DNA of 5,654 nt from Candidatus Staskawiczbacteria bacterium (GCA_903850725.1 CAINMG010000110.1:1-5654), one strand, 5' to 3'; positions 1 to 5,367 are shown, counted from the first letter of the stretch. Translations and numbers: made by a program. The notes: a model not told the origin generated them from the letters alone.

Positions 1-92
1 GAATTTAAATTTTCTCTTAAATTTTTTATGCTTTTTTCTAAAAGTTGTGTAGCTAATGTTTTATGATTTCGTAATGTTTTATGATTTTGCAT
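1..92 (-). CDS. N-terminal part of an unidentified protein, cut by the left edge (possible DUF559-type endonuclease)
   Basis: An ATG at 92-90 on the minus strand opens a frame that stays open for 30 codons to the window edge. It begins MQNHKTLRNHKTLATQLL and continues to ...NLRENLNS. An in-frame TGA lies five codons upstream, so this is the first possible ATG. Residues 3-8 and 9-14 are a tandem duplication (NHKTLR/NHKTLA) from an 18-bp DNA repeat. A TATGAT -10-like box at 104-109 on the same strand would give a leader of only about 5 nt; the -35 is weak, and no Shine-Dalgarno is seen. The pattern LRxNLNS resembles the LRxNxTxAE start of DUF559 (Vsr-like) endonucleases, which by recollection are often bordered by C-rich palindromes like the one at 151-180. 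That identification is a guess from very few residues; the frame could also be chance. Confidence 0.4.
   Translation of the reverse strand, partial: MQNHKTLRNHKTLATQLLEKSIKNLRENLN
54..89. repeat. 18-bp tandem direct repeat, two copies
   Basis: TAATGTTTTATGATTTCG (54-71) is followed immediately by a second copy (72-89) that differs only at the 17th base (C to T). The period is a multiple of three, so on the minus strand it adds six residues to the partial reading frame without breaking it. Confidence 0.85.
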
Positions 93-150
93 AGTTTTTG
101 TTAATCATACTATGCTAGACACACTTTTGTATAGGGTCCCGTATAAGCAG

Positions 151-180
151 TCCTTCCCTTGGGGAAGGGTTGGGATGGGT
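151..180. repeat. REP-like palindromic element
   Basis: CCTTCCC (152-158) and GGGAAGG (162-168) form a 7-bp stem with a 3-nt loop, followed by a G-rich tail, TTGGGATGGGT (170-180). Read on the minus strand this is an ACCCATCCCAACCCTTCC-type sequence. Such C-rich palindromes with a single-stranded-like tail resemble dispersed REP-type elements of bacterial genomes. Only one copy is in the window, so its repetitive nature is inferred. It lies between two divergent genes and has no poly-T tail suited to a terminator for either. Confidence 0.5.
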
Positions 181-185
181 GTGGC

Positions 186-215
186 TTGCATTTGGCAAAA
201 AAGTATGGTAATAAT
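186..215 (+). promoter_or_regulatory. Candidate sigma70-type promoter of lepB giving a near-leaderless mRNA
   Basis: TTGCAT (186-191, 4 of 6 to TTGACA) is separated by 18 bp from AATAAT (210-215, 5 of 6 to TATAAT). A start about 7 nt downstream would fall at 221-222, on the lepB ATG, and no Shine-Dalgarno is present. A second possible promoter farther upstream uses TTGCAT (87-92) and TATGCT (111-116), also 18 bp apart. Both are read by eye only. Confidence 0.4.
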
Positions 216-220
216 AGATT

Positions 221-790
221 ATGGAAAATAATGTTTTTTGGAGAAAATTTTTAAATTCTGCTTGGGAAATTGCGAAAATTGTGATTATTGCTTCGGTAAT
301 TGTTTTACCAATAAGATACTTTTTGTTTCAGCCTTTTATAGTAAAAGGTGAATCCATGATGCCCAATTATCAAAATGGCAATTATTTAATTATAGATGAA
401 ATATCTTATAGATTTGTCGAACCCAAAAGAGGAGATGTAATTGTTTTTAAGACTGAGTTTATCGCAGGATATGAGGGGGACAGATTTATTAAAAGAATAA
501 TGGCTCTTCCTGGGGAAACAATAGAGGTTAAAAATAATAAAGTAACAATTACAAAAGGAGAGGAAATTATTAATATTGATGAAACAAAATATCTGCCAGG
601 CGTAGAAACAATAGGCGATATTAAAAAAACTCTTGGTAATGATGAGTACTTTGTAATGGGAGATAATAGAAAATATTCTTTTGATTCAAGGGTTTGGGGG
701 GTTTTACCAAAAAAAGATATAGTTGGGAAAGTTTTTTTAAGGCTTTTGCCTATAGATAAATTAAATTTGGCAACAGCGCCAATTTATTAA
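221..790 (+). CDS. lepB: Signal peptidase I
   Basis: This membrane-anchored serine protease (family S26) removes signal peptides from exported proteins on the outer face of the cytoplasmic membrane, using a Ser/Lys dyad. One hydrophobic segment spans about residues 17-37. The catalytic serine is S45 in ESMMPN, where N replaces the usual T of SMxPT. The general-base lysine is K91 in FIKRI, followed by the substrate-binding stretch ALPGETIEV. The last conserved box, GDNRKYSFDSRVWG, spans 147-160. At 189 aa with a single anchor it matches the short Gram-positive/CPR form rather than the 324-aa E. coli enzyme. An in-frame TAG at 215-217 precedes the ATG, so this is the first possible start. No Shine-Dalgarno is visible. 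It is the first gene of a co-directional run, with hisS starting 4 nt after its stop. Confidence 0.96.
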   Translation: MENNVFWRKFLNSAWEIAKIVIIASVIVLPIRYFLFQPFIVKGESMMPNYQNGNYLIIDEISYRFVEPKRGDVIVFKTEFIAGYEGDRFIKRIMALPGETIEVKNNKVTITKGEEIINIDETKYLPGVETIGDIKKTLGNDEYFVMGDNRKYSFDSRVWGVLPKKDIVGKVFLRLLPIDKLNLATAPIY

Positions 791-794
791 AATT

Positions 795-2075
795 ATGAAT
801 AAATTTAAACTTCAAACATTATCTGGTATGCATGATGTTTTACCAGATGATCAAAAATATTTTCAAAAAATAACCAAGGCTGTAGAAAGTGTGGCTAATT
901 ATTATAGTTTTTCCAAAATAGAAACGCCAATTTTAGAGATGACAGATGTTTTTTTGAAAGCAGTTGGACAGGGTACAGATATTGTTGAAAAAGAGATGTA
1001 TTCGTTTAAAACAAAAGGTGGAGATTTGGTTTCTTTAAGGCCAGAAGGAACTGCCCCAGTAGTTAGAAGTTATATTGAAAATGGAATGCACAATTTGCCA
1101 CAGCCCGTAAAGCTTTGGTATATGGGGCCATTTTTTAGATATGAAAGACCTCAAGCTGGAAGGTTTAGACAATTTCACCAATTTGGTTTTGAAATTCTTG
1201 GAGAAAGTGGAGCTTCAATTGATGGACAGGTGATACAAATGAGTTATGATATATTAAAAGAATTATCTTTTAAAAATACCACAATTCAAGTAAATAGTAT
1301 TGGAGATTCTGAGTGTAGGCCATATTTTAAAAAAGTATTAACAAGCTATTTAAAATCAAAAAAGTCATCTTTGTGCTCTGATTGCCAAAGAAGATTAAAA
1401 GAAAATCCTTTAAGAGTATTGGACTGCAAAGAAGAAAAATGCCAAGTTGTAAAAGCTGGTGCTCCACAAATAGTGGATCATTTGTGTGAGGCTTGTCACG
1501 CACATTTTAAACAAGTTTTGGAATTTCTAGATGAATTGGAGCTACCATATAGCTTAAATCCCTATTTGGTTAGGGGGCTAGATTATTATACAAAAACAGT
1601 ATTTGAAATTGTAGAAAATTCAGAAGAAGGTGGATCTTTGGGGGCATTAATTGGCGGAGGAAGATATGATAATTTGGCCAAGATGTTAGGGGGCAGAGAT
1701 GTACCTGCTTGTGGATCTGCAGCTGGGATAGAAAGAATTGTAAGCTTGATGAAGCAAAGAGATGTTAAAACAGCTAAGGTTGAGGAGCCGGAAATATTTT
1801 TGGCTCAATTGGGGTTGATGGCAAAAAAGAAATCTTTAAAACTTTTCGAAGAATTTAGAAAGGCAAAAATCCCAATGGCTGAATCTTTTTCTAAGGATTC
1901 ATTAAGAGCTCAATTAAGATCTGCAAACAAAATGGGAGTCAAATGGGTTTTGATTTTTGGTCAAAAAGAAGCTTTAGAAAATTTTGTGACAGTAAGAGAT
2001 ATGGAAACAGGCACGCAACAAGAAATAAAATTAGACGAGGTCGTAGAAGAAATGAAAAAAAAATTAAAAAAATAA
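795..2075 (+). CDS. hisS: Histidine--tRNA ligase
   Basis: This class II aminoacyl-tRNA synthetase charges tRNA-His with histidine using ATP in the cytoplasm. Its 426 residues match the family's usual length of about 420-430. Visible signatures in order: RPEGTAPVVR (82-91); motif 2 with FRYERPQAGRFRQF (114-127); the HisRS-specific RGLDYY (260-265), whose arginine is catalytic in this family; GGGRYDNL (287-294); motif 3 around GSAAGIERI (307-315); and the C-terminal anticodon-binding domain from about 330. The insertion domain carries two CxxC pairs (C194/C197, C231/C234) plus C211 and C216, so a structural zinc site is plausible. The N-terminus starts close to the conserved GMHDVLP, which supports this ATG. 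It begins 4 nt after lepB without a Shine-Dalgarno, so co-transcription with lepB is likely. It ends with two consecutive TAA codons (2073-2078). Confidence 0.97.
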   Translation: MNKFKLQTLSGMHDVLPDDQKYFQKITKAVESVANYYSFSKIETPILEMTDVFLKAVGQGTDIVEKEMYSFKTKGGDLVSLRPEGTAPVVRSYIENGMHNLPQPVKLWYMGPFFRYERPQAGRFRQFHQFGFEILGESGASIDGQVIQMSYDILKELSFKNTTIQVNSIGDSECRPYFKKVLTSYLKSKKSSLCSDCQRRLKENPLRVLDCKEEKCQVVKAGAPQIVDHLCEACHAHFKQVLEFLDELELPYSLNPYLVRGLDYYTKTVFEIVENSEEGGSLGALIGGGRYDNLAKMLGGRDVPACGSAAGIERIVSLMKQRDVKTAKVEEPEIFLAQLGLMAKKKSLKLFEEFRKAKIPMAESFSKDSLRAQLRSANKMGVKWVLIFGQKEALENFVTVRDMETGTQQEIKLDEVVEEMKKKLKK

Positions 2076-2078
2076 TAA

Positions 2079-2142
2079 TTTGAAATTTGAAATTTGAAAT
2101 CAATTTAAAATTGATTAAAAATTAAAAATTAAAAATTAAAAA
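2079..2142. repeat. Heptameric tandem arrays filling the hisS-rpsU gap
   Basis: TTTGAAA is repeated three times exactly (2079-2099) and TTAAAAA four times exactly (2115-2142). Between them is a short inverted repeat, AATCAAT (2098-2104) with ATTGATT (2110-2116). The whole 75-nt gap between hisS and rpsU is built from 7-bp units. Some units resemble promoter hexamers: TTGAAA at 2094-2099 lies 17 bp before AAAAAT at 2117-2122, so the array might also promote rpsU transcription. That use is inference; the repeat itself is directly visible. Confidence 0.9.
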
Positions 2143-2150
2143 TTTCGTTT

Positions 2151-2375
2151 ATGGTATTAGAAGTTAAGAAAAAAGAAAAAGAGTCACCACAAAGTTTGGT
2201 TCATAGATTTACAAAAACTGTAAGACAGTCTGGTCTTTTGCTTGAAGCCAGAAAAAAGCAGTTTAGGAAAAGAGCTAAAAGTGATTTGTCAAAAAAGAAC
2301 TCTGCTTTAAGAAGAGTTGAGAATAAAGAGAAAAAGAGAATTGAGGACAAAATGAACAAACCAAAAGTAAAATAA
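2151..2375 (+). CDS. rpsU: Small ribosomal subunit protein bS21
   Basis: bS21 binds the 30S platform near the 3' end of 16S rRNA, where mRNA is engaged at initiation. The 74-aa product is very basic and has the family pattern: an N-terminal EVKKKEKESPQSLVHRF (residues 4-20), then TKTVRQSGLLLEARKKQF (21-38), and a lysine/arginine-rich helical tail with SALRR (51-55). It is slightly longer than the roughly 70-aa E. coli protein because of an extra charged C-terminus. It follows a repeat-filled gap after hisS, has no visible Shine-Dalgarno, and is followed by yqeY after a single nucleotide, so the two are almost certainly co-transcribed. The rpsU-yqeY pairing is common in bacteria and supports the call. 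Confidence 0.93.
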   Translation: MVLEVKKKEKESPQSLVHRFTKTVRQSGLLLEARKKQFRKRAKSDLSKKNSALRRVENKEKKRIEDKMNKPKVK

Positions 2376-2376
2376 T

Positions 2377-2913
2377 ATGCTAAAAGAAAATATTAAATCA
2401 GATATGAAAGATGCTATGAAGTCTGGCAAAGCTTTTGAGCTTGGAGTTTTACGTATGGTGCTAGCTTCTTTCCAGGCAAAAGAAAAAGAGAAAAGATACA
2501 AAATGTCTAAAGATCCTACAATAAGTCTGGCTCAAGATGGCCAAGAGGTTACAGAACAAGAGCTTATAAAAGCTTCAGAATTGTCTGATATAGAAGTTAT
2601 AGATGTTTTAAGTTCTGAGGTCAAGAAAAGAAAAGATGCTATATTGCTTTATGAAAAAGGGGGAAGGCCAGAATTGGCTGAAAACGAGAAAAAAGAAATT
2701 GAAGTTTTACAAAAATATTTGCCAGAGCAATTGTCAGTTGATGCAATAAGAGCTTTAGTTCAAAAATCTATTACTGAAATATCCGCCCGAGGCGGACCCG
2801 CCTTGGGCGGGAAAGATATGGGTAAAATAATGGCAGATTTAAATCCTAAAATTAAAGGTAAAGCAGACGGCGGAGAGGTAAGCAAGATTGTCAAAGAATT
2901 ACTAGCAAAATAA
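2377..2913 (+). CDS. yqeY: GatB/YqeY domain protein (YqeY family)
   Basis: The protein is related to the C-terminal tRNA-binding domain of GatB, the amidotransferase that makes Gln-tRNA and Asn-tRNA. The exact role of stand-alone YqeY is not established. Family features visible: an N-terminal helix with LKENIKSDMKDAMK, VLRMVLASFQ (24-33), EVKKRKDAILLYEKGGRPEL (81-100), LQKYLPEQLS (111-120), and DMGKIMADLNPKIKGKADG (147-165). At 178 aa it exceeds the typical 147-150 aa. By memory of the Bacillus protein, the extra length falls in a segment at about 41-68 and in a Gly-rich insert, SARGGPALGG (136-145). The insert is encoded exactly by a 30-bp GC-rich double palindrome. The gene starts 1 nt after the rpsU stop without a Shine-Dalgarno and ends just before an intrinsic terminator, so it closes the operon. 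Confidence 0.93.
   Translation: MLKENIKSDMKDAMKSGKAFELGVLRMVLASFQAKEKEKRYKMSKDPTISLAQDGQEVTEQELIKASELSDIEVIDVLSSEVKKRKDAILLYEKGGRPELAENEKKEIEVLQKYLPEQLSVDAIRALVQKSITEISARGGPALGGKDMGKIMADLNPKIKGKADGGEVSKIVKELLAK
2782..2811. repeat. GC-rich double-hairpin element inside yqeY, exactly ten codons
   Basis: Two perfect hairpins lie side by side: TCCGCC-CGA-GGCGGA (2782-2796) and CCCGCC-TTG-GGCGGG (2797-2811). Each has a 6-bp stem and a 3-nt loop. The block is about 83% GC in an AT-rich gene. It begins on a codon boundary (codon 136) and is 30 bp long, so it adds SARGGPALGG without shifting the frame. Such palindromes are typical of dispersed intergenic repeats; an insertion event is inferred from the sharp change in composition and the extra length over the family. 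Confidence 0.8.
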
Positions 2914-2927
2914 ATTATTAGCAAAAC

Positions 2928-2953
2928 AAAAACTGAGCCCTGCTCAGTTTTTT
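2928..2953. terminator. Bidirectional Rho-independent terminator between yqeY and pnp
   Basis: AAAAACTGAGC (2928-2938) pairs with GCTCAGTTTTT (2942-2952) around a CCT loop. The CTGAGC/GCTCAG core is followed by T6 (2948-2953) on the plus strand, and by TTTTTGTTTT on the minus strand. It sits 15 nt after the yqeY stop and 17 nt after the pnp stop, so it can end both convergent transcripts. Confidence 0.9.
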
Positions 2954-2969
2954 GTTGCTTTGATATAAA

Positions 2970-5096
2970 TTATTTTTTACTTGGGACAAAGCCAGCGTCT
3001 ACTGCGGAGAGGTTTATTCTGCCTTGGTCATCAATGCCAACAACTTTAACTGGAATTTTATCCCCTTCTTTGACCACATCACTTACTTTGTTAACTCTTT
3101 CTTTGGATAATTTGGAAATATGAACCAAGCCAGATTGACCTGGTAAAATATCTACAAAAGCTCCAAAATCCATAATTTTCCTGACTACTCCTTGAAAGAT
3201 TTCTCCTGGCATAATTTCTCTAACAATATCTTTTATCATGCCAACTGCCTTGTTAACATCATCTTGATTTTGACCAGTTACAGAAACAAGTCCAGAATCT
3301 TCTATGTCAATAGCTATGCCATTACACTCGTCAATAATTTTGTTGATAACTGATCCTTTAGGCCCAACAACCTCTCCAATTTTTTCAGGATTGATTTTAA
3401 ATGAAACAATTTTTGGAGCATAAGGTGACAGTTCCTTTCTTGGCTCGGCAAGTGTTTTGGTAATTGTATCTAAAATTTTCATGCGAGCGACTTTTGCAAG
3501 CTTTAGAGCTTCTGCAAAAATTTCTTCTGAGATGCCATCAATTTTAGTATCCATTTGAACTGCTGTAATGCCATCTTTGGTTCCAGCTACTTTAAAATCC
3601 ATATCACCAAAATGATCTTCTGGACCTTGAATATCAGTTAAAAGTTTGTATATACCTGTTTGCTCATCATGAGCTAATCCAATAGAAATTCCAGCCACAG
3701 GAGCTTTAATTGGCACTCCAGCATCCATCAATGCTAGACAAGAAGCACAAGTTGAAGCCATAGATGTAGAGCCATTTGAAGACATAACCTCAGACACAAT
3801 TCTAATTGTATATGGAAAGTCTTCTGGGCTTGGGATAACAGGGAGTAAGGCTTTTTCAGCAAGGTTTCCATGCCCAATCTCTCTTCTTTTTGGTCCTCTA
3901 TAAAATCCTGTTTCGCCTGTTGAATATGGTGGGAAATTATAGTGATGTAAAAATCTTTTCTTGCCTACAAATTCCATGCCTTCTAAAACCTGTTGATCAC
4001 TTGGCCCTCCCAAGGTAAGGATTGAAAGCACTCTAGTCAGCCCTCTGTTGAACACTCCTGTGCCATGAGTTCTTGGTAAGACGTTTACCTCGCAAGATAA
4101 AGCTCTTATCTCATCTAGTTTTCTAAAATCTGGTCTTTGATCCTTTTCTAAAATATTTCTTACAATAATTCTTTCCATTTCTTTTTCAAAAAATGGCAGA
4201 ACTTGTTTTTCTTTTCCTTCATTAGGATATTTTTCTTTAATGGCTTTTATAACTTCTTCTTTTAAGCCTTCAGCATCGCCAAGATTTTTTTCTCCTGCTT
4301 TTGCATTTGTAATAGCTTTATCCAATTTATCGCCCAATAGTTCTCTAATTTCTGAATCAAGGCCACTTTCAACTGCTGGCTCAAAAACAGCTTTAATTTT
4401 ACCAATTTTCTTAGCAGAATCTCTTTGAAAATCAATTATTTTTTTAAGTTCTTTATCTGCCAATTTTACAGCTTGCATCGTGTCTTCTTCGGTTGCTTCT
4501 TTGCTTCCCATTTCAATCATATTTACAAGTACTTCTTTTTTATCGTTCTCTATGCCAGCTAAAGTTAAATCAAAATTGCCTTCAAGTCTTTGGGCATAAG
4601 TTGGGTTTACAATCCATTCTCCATTTGTTCTCCCAATTCTTACAGCTCCAAGTGGGCCATTCCAAGGAATTTGAGAAATAGATAAAGCAAAAGAAGCTGC
4701 AATTAAGCCTGGTACATCTGGGTCATTTTCGCCATCCCAAGACAAACAAGTAACAACTACTTGCACTTCTTTTTTAAAATCTTTTGGAAAGCGAGGCCTT
4801 ATGGCGCGGTCAATCATTCTTCCAGTTAAAATAGCTTCATCGGTTGGGCGAGATTCTCTTTTCAAAAATCTTGAACCAAAAATTCTACCTGCTGCATAAA
4901 ACTTTTCTTCATATTCTACTGTAAGTGGGAAATAATCCATGCCATCTACATTTTTTGGAGACATTACCACATTTGCCATTACAGTTGTCTCTCCATATTG
5001 AACCAAACAAGACCCAGAAGATTGCTCTGTCCAAGTGGTTGTTTTAATAGTTAGCTTTTTGCCTCCAATATCTAAGGAAAAAATATCCTTATCCAT
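2970..5096 (-). CDS. pnp: Polyribonucleotide nucleotidyltransferase (PNPase)
   Basis: PNPase degrades RNA 3'-to-5' with phosphate, releasing nucleoside diphosphates, and works as a trimer in mRNA turnover. The 708 residues fit the family (E. coli 711). Order: first RNase PH-like core (about 5-230) with EYEEKFYAAGR (61-71) and KRESRPTDEAIL (79-90); a helical linker (about 240-320); the catalytic second core with PRTHG (341-345), HYNFPPYSTGETG (385-397), KRREIGHG (403-410), SSNGSTS (439-445) and EDHFGDMDFK (493-502); a KH domain with GPKG (578-581); and an S1 domain (about 632-698). D494, D500 and K502 match E. coli D486, D492 and K494, so it should be active. The ATG at 5096 (MDKDIFSLDIGGKK) is preferred over 5144, because the extra 16 residues are translated from intergenic heptamer repeats. 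No Shine-Dalgarno is visible. It converges on yqeY across a shared terminator. Confidence 0.97.
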   Translation of the reverse strand: MDKDIFSLDIGGKKLTIKTTTWTEQSSGSCLVQYGETTVMANVVMSPKNVDGMDYFPLTVEYEEKFYAAGRIFGSRFLKRESRPTDEAILTGRMIDRAIRPRFPKDFKKEVQVVVTCLSWDGENDPDVPGLIAASFALSISQIPWNGPLGAVRIGRTNGEWIVNPTYAQRLEGNFDLTLAGIENDKKEVLVNMIEMGSKEATEEDTMQAVKLADKELKKIIDFQRDSAKKIGKIKAVFEPAVESGLDSEIRELLGDKLDKAITNAKAGEKNLGDAEGLKEEVIKAIKEKYPNEGKEKQVLPFFEKEMERIIVRNILEKDQRPDFRKLDEIRALSCEVNVLPRTHGTGVFNRGLTRVLSILTLGGPSDQQVLEGMEFVGKKRFLHHYNFPPYSTGETGFYRGPKRREIGHGNLAEKALLPVIPSPEDFPYTIRIVSEVMSSNGSTSMASTCASCLALMDAGVPIKAPVAGISIGLAHDEQTGIYKLLTDIQGPEDHFGDMDFKVAGTKDGITAVQMDTKIDGISEEIFAEALKLAKVARMKILDTITKTLAEPRKELSPYAPKIVSFKINPEKIGEVVGPKGSVINKIIDECNGIAIDIEDSGLVSVTGQNQDDVNKAVGMIKDIVREIMPGEIFQGVVRKIMDFGAFVDILPGQSGLVHISKLSKERVNKVSDVVKEGDKIPVKVVGIDDQGRINLSAVDAGFVPSKK

Positions 5097-5103
5097 ATAT
5101 TTG

Positions 5104-5159
5104 AAATTCCAAATTCCAAGCAACAAATTCCAAACAAATTTCAATTTTCAAAATCCAAA
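5104..5159. repeat. Heptameric array (AAATTCC type) in the pnp leader
   Basis: Eight consecutive 7-bp units can be read on the plus strand: AAATTCC (5104-5110, 5111-5117 and 5125-5131 exact) with degenerate neighbours such as AAACAAA, TTTCAAT, TTTCAAA and ATCCAAA. On the pnp strand the unit is GGAATTT. The array begins 7 nt before the chosen pnp ATG, and its translation produces the spurious N-terminal extension of the longer reading frame. Confidence 0.75.
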
Positions 5160-5186
5160 AATATTTGAATCTTGAGAACTGCGTTT

Positions 5187-5235
5187 ATCTGGGATTTGAG
5201 TTTTGTAATTTGGTATTTGTAATTTGTGATTTTTA
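5187..5235. repeat. Heptameric array (ATTTGTA type), opposed to the previous one
   Basis: Seven consecutive 7-bp units in constant phase are seen on the plus strand: ATCTGGG, ATTTGAG, TTTTGTA, ATTTGGT, ATTTGTA, ATTTGTG and ATTTTTA. The T-rich units face the A-rich units at 5104-5159 across 27 bp of non-repeat sequence, so the two arrays form a long imperfect inverted repeat. An example match is CCAAATT against AATTTGG. Confidence 0.75.
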
Positions 5236-5242
5236 ATATATT

Positions 5243-5271
5243 ACTATATCATAAATTTTGCACTCTCGCAA
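5243..5271 (-). promoter_or_regulatory. Candidate promoter of pnp
   Basis: On the minus strand TTGCGA (5271-5266, 4 of 6 to TTGACA) is separated by 17 bp from TATAGT (5248-5243, 5 of 6 to TATAAT). Transcription would begin near 5236 and give a leader of about 140 nt containing both heptamer arrays. Its -35 box lies 2 bp from the -35 box of the opposite promoter at 5274. Confidence 0.4.
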
Positions 5272-5273
5272 CC

Positions 5274-5302
5274 TTGACATTTCACATATAATATGTAAAG
5301 AT
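5274..5302 (+). promoter_or_regulatory. Promoter of the small membrane-protein gene, with a palindromic spacer (candidate operator)
   Basis: A perfect TTGACA (5274-5279) is followed 17 bp later by AAAGAT (5297-5302), which carries a TG extension at 5294-5295. The spacer holds ACATAT-A-ATATGT (5284-5296), a perfect palindrome that extends to 5281-5299 with one mismatched pair. Its position between -35 and -10 is a classic repressor site. The TATAAT inside it (5287-5292) is only 7 bp from the TTGACA, so it is not the -10 for this -35. The predicted start is near 5309. Confidence 0.45.
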
Positions 5303-5322
5303 AGGATATTGTACATTTTACT

Positions 5323-5337
5323 CCCGATTTAATCGGG
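5323..5337 (+). other. GC-rich hairpin in the leader of the small gene
   Basis: CCCGAT (5323-5328) pairs with ATCGGG (5332-5337) around TTA, then GCGGC follows. It would lie about 15 nt from the predicted 5' end of the leader and 20 nt before the Shine-Dalgarno. No T-run follows, so it is not a standard terminator. It could stabilise the 5' end, be a dispersed repeat, or mark a control element; the sequence does not say which. Confidence 0.5.
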
Positions 5338-5356
5338 GCGGCAACAAACCTAATTG

Positions 5357-5362
5357 AAGGAG
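5357..5362 (+). promoter_or_regulatory. Strong Shine-Dalgarno of the small gene
   Basis: AAGGAG lies 5 nt before the ATG at 5368. It is the only clear Shine-Dalgarno before any gene in the window and is the main reason for choosing this start. Confidence 0.7.
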
Positions 5363-5367
5363 ATGCG

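Noticed and set aside
2079..2142. CRISPR-like or riboswitch interpretation of the hisS-rpsU gap
   Set aside because: The units are 7 bp with no spacers, and the sequence is almost entirely A/T without a conserved aptamer-like core.
2307..2501. 64-codon open frame on the minus strand
   Set aside because: It lies wholly across the rpsU end and yqeY start, has a low-complexity Phe/Ser-rich product, and is the antisense shadow of lysine-rich genes.
4240..4428. 62-codon open frame on the plus strand inside pnp
   Set aside because: It is antisense to a well-conserved pnp reading frame, with no promoter, Shine-Dalgarno or recognisable product.
4493..4681. 62-codon open frame on the plus strand inside pnp
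   Set aside because: It is an antisense shadow of pnp with a Leu/Gln/Phe-rich product and no start signals.
5287..5292. Perfect TATAAT taken as the -10 box of the small gene
   Set aside because: It is only 7 bp from the TTGACA and has no -35 at proper spacing; it is better explained as the centre of the palindrome.
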